Source: Tritrichomonas musculus (lineage: Eukaryota; Parabasalia; Tritrichomonadida; Tritrichomonadidae). Taken from it: a stretch of 64,000 nucleotides of DNA. Within the stretch, counting starts at the first letter, position 1. Every line of letters begins with the position of its first letter. The notes beneath the pieces were generated by a model. That model saw nothing but the letters and a program-made list of their open reading frames with translations, was not told the DNA's origin and did not search any database. The position numbers and the translations under genes are program-made. Shown piece by piece: positions 41,855 to 52,800 of the stretch. The DNA lies in the NCBI GenBank assembly GCA_039105265.1, contig JAPFFF010000025.1:1-64000 (forward strand), given 5' to 3'.

Positions 41855-43621
41855 TTATATGTTTTGTTTTGCTAATCGTGCAATCCAGGGATGCTTGATT
41901 AGCTTTGCAGCTGACAATCTTTTTGTTTTGTCCCATTCAAAACATTTTGTTAGAAAGTCAATCATCATCGTATCGCTTGACTTCAAAATCGAAGTTAAAC
42001 GATTTTTGAATGGAACGGGCTGTCTAGCCACATTTAAAAGTCTTCCATCGTCACCGAAGAATCTATTTCTTTTAGGTGCCGATTTCTTTGTTGTTTTCGA
42101 TTGAAAGTCAGACATCATTTCAACTACACTTTTTGGCGGCATTCCAAGTGTCTCGATGAATTTGACTAACAAGTCTGTTTCATCAGTGGCAGGGAAAAGT
42201 GGCTTTCCTGTAAACAGCTCAACAATGATGCAGCCGGCTGACCAAACATCAACTGATGGTCCATAAGAAGAACCAAGAACAATTTCGGGAGCAATGTAAG
42301 AAAGCTTTTGTGTCTGGCTTCTGACAAGTTCAGCTTGTTTACAACTCGATCCAAAATCAAATATCTTCACTTGGCTCATTAAAGTGTAATTGTCAATCTC
42401 TGTGAATGAAAAAGTGAAGTGATGTGTAATTGTTTGTTGATTTTTGATTTCTTTTGTTTTATCATCGATTTTTTCGGGTTTTTTGGCATCAATCTTGCTG
42501 CCCTTCACTTTGGATCTCATTGGGTCTTCTTGGTGGTGATTTGTGAAGAGAACGTTAAGCGGATTCAGGCCGTTATGGATGATTTTTTTGCGATGGATGG
42601 CGACAAGACCATCCATAATTTGATAAGCAATTAATTTCACCATGTGTGGTGGTAGTGGTTCCAATTTGTGCTCTTCTTGTCTTTCTAGTCGTTGTGGTGT
42701 CTTTTTCATGTAATCAATCAATGATTCTCCAAGAAGCTCCATTACTATGCAGATATGATTTCTGAAAACAAAATTGTCAATCATTTTGACTACATGTTTA
42801 GTATTTGGATTGGTACTTGTTGCTTCAGATGAAATTAATTCAACGGAATTGGTGGTTGCTTGCAAAGGTTCTCTTTGGTTTTTAATTGCTGAAGCAGCAT
42901 TTGGAGTTAATTCTTTCATATTTTTAATTTCAACTTGTCCTCGTTGGTTGTTTTCAGGTGTATTTGCATAAATTTTAATTGCAACTTTTTCTTTGGTTTT
43001 ATGGTCGGTGCATTTTAATAATATTCCATATTTTCCCATATCGAGAAGAGAGAGAATTTCATAACGATATGCAATATGATCACCTGCTTTAGCTTTGTAT
43101 TGAAAAGTTTTATCTTGATCAAAGATTCCTTTAGCATTTTTCTTGGAGATTGAATTTCCAATGAAAAAAATATCAGAATAATTGTCGATTTCAGTCATTT
43201 CATATGTTGTAAGCATTGAACGATAGTTTTCTTTTACTAGCTTATAGCTAACAGGCGCTTTTCCATCTTGATCAACTGTAATGCCTGGAGGATAATTAAG
43301 TTGAATTTGTTGGTTTGCATTATCTTCATTGTTGATTGATTGTGTCTCATATTTTCCAGAGTTATGTTTACTTACTGTGTTATTATTTAAATTGTTTGAA
43401 TTTATTGGTTTATTATCTTTATCTTCGAATTTAACTTTGGTATTTTGAAATGGTTTTATGGTTGCTGATAATTTCTTAGGAGCTTTTTTTTTAATTGCAG
43501 CGTATTTCAGATTTTTGTTTAACTTATTCTTTTCAGTTGTGTATTTTAGTTTGTTAAGACTTGATTGTGATTTTTGAGAAAGCGGCTGTCTTTTTGAAGT
43601 GAGAGAAAGATCTTCAATCAT
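41855..43621 (-). CDS. DYRK-family kinase lacking the catalytic Asp (probable pseudokinase)
   Basis: 588 residues. After a basic, Asn-rich region (1-125) comes a DYRK class-II-type lead-in: LTTYEMTEIDNYSDIFFIG then GDHIAYRYEILSLLDMGKYG, matching the DYRK DH-box order. The kinase domain (~190-585) keeps the VAIKIY Lys, MELLGESL hinge, VKIFDFGSSC, APEIVLG, DVWSAGCIIVELFTGKPLFP and FIETLGMPP. The catalytic loop is IIHNGLNPLNV instead of HRDLKPEN (~347-354), so the general-base Asp is Gly, and the DYRK Tyr-x-Tyr activation motif is QTQKLSY. A ~55-residue insert precedes DFG. The ATP-binding features remain, so a scaffold or regulator role is inferred. The frame is otherwise intact. Confidence 0.82.
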   Translation of the reverse strand: MIEDLSLTSKRQPLSQKSQSSLNKLKYTTEKNKLNKNLKYAAIKKKAPKKLSATIKPFQNTKVKFEDKDNKPINSNNLNNNTVSKHNSGKYETQSINNEDNANQQIQLNYPPGITVDQDGKAPVSYKLVKENYRSMLTTYEMTEIDNYSDIFFIGNSISKKNAKGIFDQDKTFQYKAKAGDHIAYRYEILSLLDMGKYGILLKCTDHKTKEKVAIKIYANTPENNQRGQVEIKNMKELTPNAASAIKNQREPLQATTNSVELISSEATSTNPNTKHVVKMIDNFVFRNHICIVMELLGESLIDYMKKTPQRLERQEEHKLEPLPPHMVKLIAYQIMDGLVAIHRKKIIHNGLNPLNVLFTNHHQEDPMRSKVKGSKIDAKKPEKIDDKTKEIKNQQTITHHFTFSFTEIDNYTLMSQVKIFDFGSSCKQAELVRSQTQKLSYIAPEIVLGSSYGPSVDVWSAGCIIVELFTGKPLFPATDETDLLVKFIETLGMPPKSVVEMMSDFQSKTTKKSAPKRNRFFGDDGRLLNVARQPVPFKNRLTSILKSSDTMMIDFLTKCFEWDKTKRLSAAKLIKHPWIARLAKQNI

Positions 43622-44145
43622 TAAAATGAATTAAAAAATTGAAATTTTGTTTCATTAGATATTTCTGAAACAATTGAAAATTCAATCATTTTTTTAAAAT
43701 CAATTTCAAAGCTTTTCTGAAAACAGAAAATCATATGATATAATTATTACGTTTTATTTGTTGAATTCTTGAGGAAAAAATATGAATTTCCTCCTTTGAA
43801 ATTATACGTTAAGAATTAACATCTTTTAAAATTGAATATGTACGTTAAATTATAAAACCATTTTTATGAAATCCTTACGTTAAGGCCTTATTTATGATAT
43901 TTCATAAATGACACTTTATTTCAAGCAAAAAAGCCTAAAATAAGCAGTCAAAAGGAAAAATAACTAGGAGAAATTTGGTTAGTTTTTTCCTTCTTCAATT
44001 AACAAATCTTTGATATCAATATTAAAAAGAAAAGAAGGAAGCAGTTGGAAAAAATAAAAAAAAAATTAATTCAATGGTGTTTTTTATATAAACAAAAGCA
44101 TCGAAATTTCTAATAACAAAAATTTCAATGATACCGAGGAAAAAA
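43622..44145. other. Promoter-side spacer of the DYRK-like gene
   Basis: 524 bases. The hexamer-like word ACGTTAA occurs several times (around 43809, 43841 and 43881), the last inside a near-palindrome CCTTACGTTAAGG. It might be a regulatory element for the gene at 41855-43621; the evidence is only repetition. Confidence 0.35.
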
Positions 44146-45504
44146 CTAAATTTTTATCCGATTCTTTTGAAGAAAATCTTTATATTTTTTAACATCTTCA
44201 GGTTTCCCTTTATCAGCAGCCATTTTATAATATTTTGCAGCATCTTTCTTATGAATATAAATCCCACATCCGCTATCAATCATATGAATAAATTGTCTAA
44301 TTGCCGATTCATCGCCTAAATCGGCTGCCATTCTAAGGTATTTAATTGCCTCGCTCAGATTGAAATTAACACCACTACCAGTTTGATACAAGTAAGCGAA
44401 CTGTCGCATAGCGCAAGGATCTCCTTTATCAATACCTAATTGCAAATATCGAGCCGCTTCAGTATAATCTTGGCTAACACCATCACCATTACATAACATA
44501 GATGCATATTGGCAAATAGCATCTACATCGCCTTTGTCAGCTTGTATTTTATAATAATAAGCAGCTTGTTTTCGATCTTTGGTAATGCCATCGCCATCAA
44601 ACAGCATAGAGCAATATTTTCGAATCGCATCTGAATCACCTAAATCAGCAGCAATTTTATAGTATCGAGCAGCTTCTTTCTTATCTCTTTTGATTCCTGC
44701 GTCACTGATTCTGCGAATTCTTTTCCTGTCATTCTTATTGTCCTGAGGAGCTACTTTTTTAACTTGATAACCATCATATAGCATGGTAGCATATCGCATT
44801 ATAGCTTTCAAATGGCCTTCATCAGCAGCCTTTTTGAGGTAGAAAGCTGATCTTTTTTGATCATCTGATAAACGAACGCCAAATTTGTAATATATGTCAA
44901 TTTGTTTTCGTTTTGCTGGTTTCTCAAAATGGACACGATAGGAGCAACTGTTACTACTATTTTGACTTGTTGTAGAAAATTGGACGGTTGGTTTTTTGCC
45001 AATTTCCTGATCCTGCATTGGCTTTTTGCTATCACTAACATCAGTGTCAATTGATAATAGTGGTATGTTTCGGGAACTTCTAGAAAATCTTGGATTAGAT
45101 TCTCTGGTGTTTGTAGGAGGTTCTGGTGGACGTATATGAACTGTTGGTTTTGAAATTGAATTACTATTGGCATTTGAAGCCGGTTTAATAACTTTTGGTT
45201 CAGTGGATGACGTTGAAGAATGAAATGAGTTGATTGATGGCTTTAAATGAATAGCTGATTTGCTAAAATCTGATTTTGTATCATTATTAGAGGTATATGT
45301 TACTTTGCTACGCTGGTTGTTAGCAATTGCTGGAAGGCAACTTGATTGGGATGAATTGTTTTTATTGGTTAGCTTATCATGTTCATAAGAAGTTGGTTTG
45401 GTTTGATATTTTTCGCTTGGTTTAGATAGTCTGGGACTTTTATTTTGGATCTTGATTTGGCGTAGTTGACTAATTGCATCATTAAGGGATTGATGGCGGT
45501 GCAT
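44146..45504 (-). CDS. Sel1-repeat protein with disordered N-terminus
   Basis: 452 residues. Residues 1-200 are Ser/Asn/Lys-rich and low complexity. Residues ~205-445 hold about six classical Sel1 repeats, e.g. KEAARYYKIAADLGDSDAI then RKYCSMLFDGDGITKDRKQA, each with the Ala-Ala-Asp-x-Gly turn and the G-x-G-V/I loop. The first repeat has a Lys/Arg-rich insertion (APQDNKNDRKRIRRISDAG). Unlike the array at 23580, the repeats here are diverged, so the protein is older and probably under ordinary constraint. Such solenoids act as adaptors, as in SEL1/HRD3-type proteins, but no signal peptide or membrane span is present, so an ER-degradation role is not supported. Confidence 0.85.
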   Translation of the reverse strand: MHRHQSLNDAISQLRQIKIQNKSPRLSKPSEKYQTKPTSYEHDKLTNKNNSSQSSCLPAIANNQRSKVTYTSNNDTKSDFSKSAIHLKPSINSFHSSTSSTEPKVIKPASNANSNSISKPTVHIRPPEPPTNTRESNPRFSRSSRNIPLLSIDTDVSDSKKPMQDQEIGKKPTVQFSTTSQNSSNSCSYRVHFEKPAKRKQIDIYYKFGVRLSDDQKRSAFYLKKAADEGHLKAIMRYATMLYDGYQVKKVAPQDNKNDRKRIRRISDAGIKRDKKEAARYYKIAADLGDSDAIRKYCSMLFDGDGITKDRKQAAYYYKIQADKGDVDAICQYASMLCNGDGVSQDYTEAARYLQLGIDKGDPCAMRQFAYLYQTGSGVNFNLSEAIKYLRMAADLGDESAIRQFIHMIDSGCGIYIHKKDAAKYYKMAADKGKPEDVKKYKDFLQKNRIKI

Positions 45505-47690
45505 TAGGCTATTGGAATTGTAAAAAATTTTATATTTTTATATTTTGAGGAAAAATAAATAACGTGTTTTTTATACCTCTGAATTGGCAATTCGATATTT
45601 AAAAAGTTATCAACTGTATTAAAAGTTCAAATTACTTTTAATATCTTGGTAAATCTTGAATTTTCATTTATAAAAATATATTTATATTATATAAATTTAT
45701 ATCATATTTTTATATTAATAAAAAAAATTTATTTATTTATTTATTAAATTAGAGTTTTATCCAATTTTGATTAGAGTTTTTGACATCACCTAATCAATGA
45801 TTTATTTGAAAAAAAAAAAAAAAGTTCGTTTAGTTCACAATTATTGACCCTAAAAAAATATAAATATAATTATACAAAAATAGGAAAACGATTATATTTT
45901 AAAAAATTAATTATTTATACATATCATATTACTATTTTATTTGATTTAATTACAGTATGATTTCATTTTTTATCAATATTGAAAACTAATTGTTTGCAAT
46001 ATTGAAAAAAATTGCACAATTTTATACAATATTTAAGTATTATTTGAATATATTCAGACTTTGATCTTCTCTGATATAACTTCTGATTTTGACAATATGA
46101 TCGTTAATTTCTTGAATTTCTATTTGAGTATCAGAATTCAGCAGTTATATTTCCAATAAGATTTATCTTTGATTTTTTTTTTATTTTTATTGATGCCTCT
46201 GATTCATTTTTTCACAATTTGAAATTTTTCACCATTGTTTTTTTGGAATATCGTTTTTTTCTGAATCACTTTTTCAATCGATCCATTATTTTGGGTATAA
46301 GTAAACCTTCGAAAGGTCACCCTAAAATATTAACCCGACCACAAATTTTTTTTTTGGGTCACTACCCAAAAAAAAAATGAAGCGTTCGCGTTTGACCCTT
46401 TTATTTCTAGTGTATTTTTTGGATTATTTTTTATAAAACCATGTTTTATAATTAATTTTTTATTGATTCATGCATTTTTTTAAAGTGAATTTTGATTTTA
46501 GAAAACAAAATTTTATGATATGACTTGTTATATGAAATATTTTAAATTTTATTTAGAAAAGACTTTTTTATTTGAAAATCAAGTAAAAGTTTGTCAAAAC
46601 AGGATAATCTTTTAAAATCTGAAATAATTATTAATATATCTTAATATTGTATTCAAACATGAAATAAAAGAACCAAATGCCAATATTTTTTAATTATATA
46701 AGTGATTAGTAACATTAATTAATAGCAAAATAAACTAAAATGCATAGTATAAACTATGATAAAAAGATAAAAAATATAAAACAAGTAAATGAATAGTTTA
46801 TATTATTTAAAATTTGTAGATTTTAAAGTTTAATATAAAAAAAATATTACATAACTTAAATTTAGGTATTATTTCTCTTTTCATAAGTCATCTAAACAAT
46901 AAATTAAATGACAATGAAAATCAGAAAAAAATACGATACAAAAAAAAATCAATTAACTTTCAAGAAAAAAGGTTTTCTGATATTAAAAATTGTAAGTAAA
47001 TAGAATGATAGAGAAAATAATTTCAAAAAACAATTTTTGAGAAAATTATCAGATGCATTATTCTAATGAAATAAAAATTTTTATTAAAAAGTATTAAAAA
47101 GCTTGTAATTTTTTTAATAAACCTTTTTTTATATAAATATTTATTCCACATTTTGAGATAAATGAATTTTAAAAATTTCGGGTCAAAAACCGCTTTGGGT
47201 AGGCGGTAATTTGCGACCCCTGGTCAAAATATACCAAAAATTTTTGACCCGATTGAAAAAAGGTAAATCGGGTACCCCTTACAAGGTCTAGGTATAAGAA
47301 AAAATCACTATTTCCAAATATGAAAAAATCACTATTTTCAATGATAATATGAAAAATATATCAATTTCATATTTGGCTAAAATTTCTAACTTTTTTTCGA
47401 GTCAACTTCCATTGTGAAAAAATTGAATGAGATTAGCCTGGATAATGACCTATGACGATCATGATTTTAACCATATTAAATTCGTAATAATTTTGTTTTT
47501 GATTATATTCTTTTTTTTTTTTTTTTTTTTTTTTTTTGGGAGATATTTTTTGCCCCCAATCTCTTTTGCCTCCAACTGTTAAGGTCAATATTGACCCTGT
47601 ATCGTACTTCAGAAAAAATCAGCGAGAACTTTTTTGCACTTTTATGAAAAATACCATGAGTAGCTACTCATGGAAAGTAAAAAAACACCA
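45505..47690. other. Gene-poor, repeat-rich spacer
   Basis: 2.2 kb with no supported gene. It contains GGGTC/GACCC-rich blocks at 46294-46400 and 47180-47296 in roughly inverse orientation, a 27-T run (47511-47537), a 14-bp palindrome GGTCAATATTGACC (47583-47596) and a 20-bp palindrome CCATGAGTAGCTACTCATGG (47654-47673). Confidence 0.5.
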
Positions 47691-48017
47691 TCTTAAGGTG
47701 AAATTTAACTTACTCTGTTAAGAAAATTAACCAAAAAAATCGTAAATTTAAATTTTACCTTAAAATTTTAACATTTTGCTTTTTTTGATATAATTTTTTT
47801 TTATTTTTACATAATTTTTCAGGAATATACGCACCAGTGATCACCACGGGGCTGCGCGAAGCCGAATCAGGTTCCTTGAATTGCTGGATGAATCGGGAAG
47901 CCATTTGAACTAAATATTTATGGATTATTTAGCAAAAATTGAATAAAAAAATGTATAAAAAAGTATTCAAAAAGTTTAAAAGTTTTCAAAAAGTGGTGTA
48001 GAAAAATACGATTCCCC
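47691..48017. repeat. 327-bp dispersed repeat, copy 2
   Basis: Matches 41153-41478. The minus-strand frame starts at 47904 with the same MASRFIQQFKEPDS sequence; after GAYIPEKLCKNK the two copies diverge by small indels. The copy is bounded by a 20-bp palindrome upstream (47654-47673) and the left side of a MITE downstream (48082). Confidence 0.8.
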
Positions 48018-48081
48018 AAAAATCTGTAAAAAAAAATTAAAAATTTTTGACCAATTAATCTTTGAAAAAAAATCTTAAATA

Positions 48082-49016
48082 AAGTATCGTGAAAAAGTGG
48101 GGTTCAATTTGAAATAGTGGGGTTCATATAACTTTTTTCTTTCAATTTTCTCAACTTTTTTGCTCGTTAAATGAAAAATCATTCAAAAATTTATAGTCGG
48201 ATTCAAGATTTTTCTTCAAAAAGTTTAGATTTGATAAAACATATACAATATTTTGAGTATTAATTCAATATTTCTCTCAAATGCAATCAACTTTTTCAAA
48301 CAAATTTTCGATATTTTTGTACCATTTCACTGTTTTTTGTGAGGTTTATTTTTTAAAATTCGATCATTCTCTGAAAATTTTGAATTGTTTCATATGATAT
48401 CATTTCTTTTCTTTTATGATGAAAAAAGACGATTATGGATCAGTGATGGCAATTAGCCCTCATCTCAAAGAGGCTAATTATTAATGAACGATATGTTACA
48501 ACTAACAACGACATTTAGAGCAAGAAAATTGGGTACATACTTTTTTACAATTCAAATCAGCTTTTTCGAATGATTTAAGCTTATAATCCTCAAGGTGCGC
48601 ATGGCAATATCGAAATAAGGAATAACAATGCATTTAATGGTTTCTATGATGCTAAGAAATCTAAAATTATTTTTTTTATCTGAATTTTGATGAAATATCG
48701 TTATATCATTATTAAATATTATCTTATTGCTAGTTTTTTTACCTGCTTTCTCTTATTTTTCTACATTTAGTCTAATAATTTATATGTAGATATCAGATTT
48801 CATATTAATCATCGAATGTATTGAGCATAATATTTGCATATTAAATTATAGTTTTATATTAAATGGGAAACAATAAACTCAACATGCTTTTTACCATTTT
48901 AAACCAAAATCTATATATTTTTGAGAGATCATATAGAATTTTTTATTTATTTTGAATGCAAAAAGTTATATGAAACCCACTTATTATTTTTGAAACCCAC
49001 TTTTTCACGGTACTTT
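48082..49016. mobile_element. 935-bp MITE with ~60-bp inverted repeats and TA flanks
   Basis: The left end (AAGTATCGTGAAAAAGTGGG, to ~48142) is the imperfect inverse of ~48957-49016 over ~60 bp. Each arm contains two copies of a GTGGG(G/T)TTCA word and ends inward in ATATAACTTTTT. TA abuts both ends (48080-48081, 49017-49018). The interior has no open frame of note, plus a small hairpin (AATTAGCC.., 48451-48479). Confidence 0.7.
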
Positions 49017-49152
49017 AATTGAAAATATTGAATGAGTTTTTACTTAATTATCACAACTTTTTCTTAGCTTATTAATTTCCCATGCCATTTTATAAAGCGA
49101 AAAAAAAAAACTTTTTCTAAACTTCTCCATTTCACCAACTTTTTCATACAAA

Positions 49153-49192
49153 TTTCAATACTTCCCAATCAAGTGAATGGGAAGTATTGAAA
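49153..49192. repeat. 15-bp perfect hairpin
   Basis: The arms TTTCAATACTTCCCA (49153-49167) and complement (49178-49192) flank a 10-nt loop. It lies ~100 bp upstream of a weak 69-codon frame (49305-49514) and is not followed by a T run, so it is not a typical terminator. Confidence 0.75.
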
Positions 49193-49304
49193 AGGTTAAA
49201 CTTTTTGATTTATAAAATCGTTTGTGAAAAATTCATGTTTATTCGATGATTATTCATATGATAATAAAGGAATTTAGCATCAATTGATGTAGGTGAAACA
49301 AAAT

Positions 49305-49514
49305 ATGTTATTATCTAATTGGCAAGTTGAAGCAAATAATTGGATAATATCTGGGTTTTTTTCTTTAGATATTCAAAATAAATATGATAATGATATATTC
49401 ATTAATGAATATTCATTTTATTATGAAAAATGCTTTTTGAATTCAGCAACATCTGAACAAGAAGAATTGCTTAAGTTTTTGTACAATTGCAGTAGAGATC
49501 ATTTAACAAAATGA
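49305..49514 (+). CDS. Weak small ORF or gene fragment
   Basis: 69 residues from ATG: MLLSNWQVEANNWIISGFFS then NDIFINEYSFYYEKCFLNSA and an EQEELLKFLYNCSRDHLTK end. Residue composition is plausible for a protein, but there is no recognised domain and the region is otherwise non-coding. Confidence 0.3.
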   Translation: MLLSNWQVEANNWIISGFFSLDIQNKYDNDIFINEYSFYYEKCFLNSATSEQEELLKFLYNCSRDHLTK

Positions 49515-49883
49515 AAATTTTCAAGCAACAAAGGTTCAAGTGACATTTATTTCTATGAAGAAGTCGATTTCGACTTTTAGATTTATATAATATTTTAGAA
49601 TTGGTCAGTCATTAATATGAATTATCGATTATTCGAGAAATTATTCATCTATATATTCCAAAAAAAAAAAAAAAATGACTTTCCTGTTTCACGAAATATA
49701 ATGCCGAATGTTTTTAATTATGTAATATTTCAGAGACATTCCAAAAGTAAAAGATAAGCATTTCATTACACAGTATTCTATTAAAATTTTTGTAATGATT
49801 CATTAATTTATGTTAAATATAGCATTCAATCCAAAAAAAAAAAAAAAAAAAAAAATATCGTAAAAAGAGTTTAATTATAATTA

Positions 49884-52800
49884 TTATTCAAATGCTGTAT
49901 TTCGTCTAGAAATTCCAAGAAATTGATCTGTAAATTCTTCTGGCTTTGATATATTTTTCAATGATCCGCAGCCAATAAAGATGTTTTTTCCTATCAATTC
50001 AACCGATGGATCAATTGACACTGTCTCCAATGATGTGCATTCACTGAAAGCATAGATTCCAATTGAATTAACTGACGAAGGAATGATTATTTCTTTCAAT
50101 GCTGTACATTTAGTAAATGCATGAGTGCAAATGGAGACAACAGAACTAGGAATTGTGATTTGTTGCAGTGATTTGCAGTCCTTGAAAAGATACGGCTGAA
50201 TCATATCAAGAGAAGAAGGAATGATGAATTCTTGAAGAGAAGAACAACCTTGGAAACACGATGCTCCGATTGATTTAACAGATGATGGAACAGTGATGCT
50301 GACCAGTTCACAACAGCCACGAAAAGACGAATTACCAATTGATTCAACAGAAGACGGAATCACAACTTTAGAAAGCAATAAACAACCACCGAACATGTAG
50401 TCACTAATCGATGTTATCGATGAAGGAATTTCAATTTCTTTGAGGAAAATGCAGCCACTAAATGCAGACACTCCAATTTCTTTAACTGAATTAGGAATTG
50501 TTATTTTTGTCAATGATGAACACTCGCCAAATGCAGTGTCACCGATTGTTTCAGTTGATGAAGGTATTTCGATTTCTTTCAATGATGTGCATCCACAAAA
50601 AGCAAAGTTTTCAATGCACCTAACTGTCTCTGGAATAGATATGCTAGTCATACATGGCCAGCCTTTGAATGATGACTTTAAAATAGAATGAACATCATTC
50701 ACAATCACAATGTTTTTGAATGATGAGAAAGGTCTCATATCAAATTGCTTTATTACATCTCCTGATATGAAAATAACAAGGGTGTCAAGTGAGTTGCATT
50801 GATGAAAAGCGTTTGGACTTGAAATTGTTGTAATTGGATCCATTGTTACTTCTGATAATGAAGTGCACTTTGCAAATGCAAAAGGTCCAATGGAAGTCAC
50901 TGTGGAAGGAATTAGTAGTGATTTTATTGATTTGCATTTACTGAAAGAAAGACTTTCAATCGACGTTACTGAAGAAGGAATGATTATATCATTCAATTTA
51001 GAACAGCCTTTAAATGTGCCTTCTTTAATGGCTGTAATTGATGAAGATATTGTAACTTTATTCAAAGAAGAACAATTATTGAATGCATATTCTTCGATGA
51101 CTATTACAGAATTTGGAATTTCTATTGTTGTAAGTGACTGGCATCCTGAAAATGCTTTTCGTGAAATTGTTTTTACTGATGATGGAAGAGTTATTTTAGT
51201 GAGTGACAAACAATTAGAAAAGCATTCAGGATTAATGGTTGTTATATAAGATGGAATGTCTATTTCTTTCAGTAATGTACAATTTGCAAAAGCTCTATTT
51301 TCAATTTCATCTATACTTAAAGGAATTGAAATTTGAGCAAGAGATGAGCATCCTTCAAATGAGCTGGATTTAATTGTATGCATAGAAGGAGAAAGAGTAA
51401 TCTCCTTTAATGATTTGCAATCAAAAAATGATCCAAAATAAACATTTGATATTGAAGAAGGAAGTATCAATTTTTCAAGTGACGAGCATTTATTGAAAGC
51501 ACCATTTTCTATTATCAATAAAGAGGAGTTTGGCTCAAAAGTTACTTGTTTCAATGATGTGCATTGATCAAAAGCAAGAGATTCTATTGAAGTTAAAGAT
51601 GATGGTATTTGAACACTAGCCAAAGATGAACAATTGGCAAATGAACTCTCTCCTATTTTGGTTAATGAAGAATGATTTTCAAATTTTATTTCTGTTAACG
51701 ATGAACATTTTTCAAATGCGGATTTCTCAATTTGTTCAACAAATGCAGGAATAGTTATTTCTTTCAATGATGAGCATCCATTAAAAGCGTTACTGTCAAT
51801 TTTAGTTAAAGATTGTGGCAGTGTTATTTCTTTTAATGATGTACATCCACTGAAAGCAGATGCATTAATCGATGTTACAGATGAAGGAATCATCACTTTT
51901 GTCAATGATGTGCAGTCACTAAAAGTATTCTCTTGAATCGAAGCAGAAGAAGGAAAAGTCAAAATTTCCTTAAGTGAAGAACACTGGCTAAATGCACTTT
52001 TTCCAATTAACTTCAAAGATGACAGGTCCGATATTTCTTCCAATAATGTGCATCTTTCAAAGCAGCATTCGCTAATCTCTTCAACAGATGATGGAATAGC
52101 TATTTGCTTCAATGAAGAGCATCCTTCAAAAGCTTCCTGATGAAGAATGGTTACTGAAGAAGGAATTGTTATATTGGCCAACATTTTGCAGCCTCGGAAA
52201 GCAGATTTTCCAATTTCTTTCACTTTTGATAGTATTTGTACTTCCCTTAATGAAGAGCATTTAGTAAACAATGAATTAGAAATAGAAGTGATTGGACAAG
52301 AAATTGTAATTTGTAAAAGCGATCTGCATTCGTTGAATGCTGAATTTCCGATCGATGTTATTGAATCAGGGATTGCAATCTCTTTCAATGATGTGCAGCC
52401 GCTGAATGCAGACACCTCAATTGACTTAACTGATTCAGGAATTGTTATTTTAGTTAGCACTGAGCAGCCAAGGAATGCAGAGTTTTTGATCACTGTTACT
52501 GATGGAGGAATTGTTATTTCTGTTAATGAAGAGCACTCTTTAAATGAATACTCGGGAATTTCTGTCAGTGTTTGTGGCAGCAAAGCCTTTGTGAGTTTTG
52601 AACAACTGTCAAAGAGTGAAATTCCAATTGATGTAACTGAAGATTGAATTGATATTGTTGTTAAAGATGAACATCCATTAAAAGCAGCATTGCCAATTTG
52701 GGTAACTGAAGGAGGTATTTTTATTTCTGTCAAAGATGAGCATTTCATAAAAGCAAAACTATCAATCATTTTGACTGATGAAGGTATTGTAATGTCAGAT

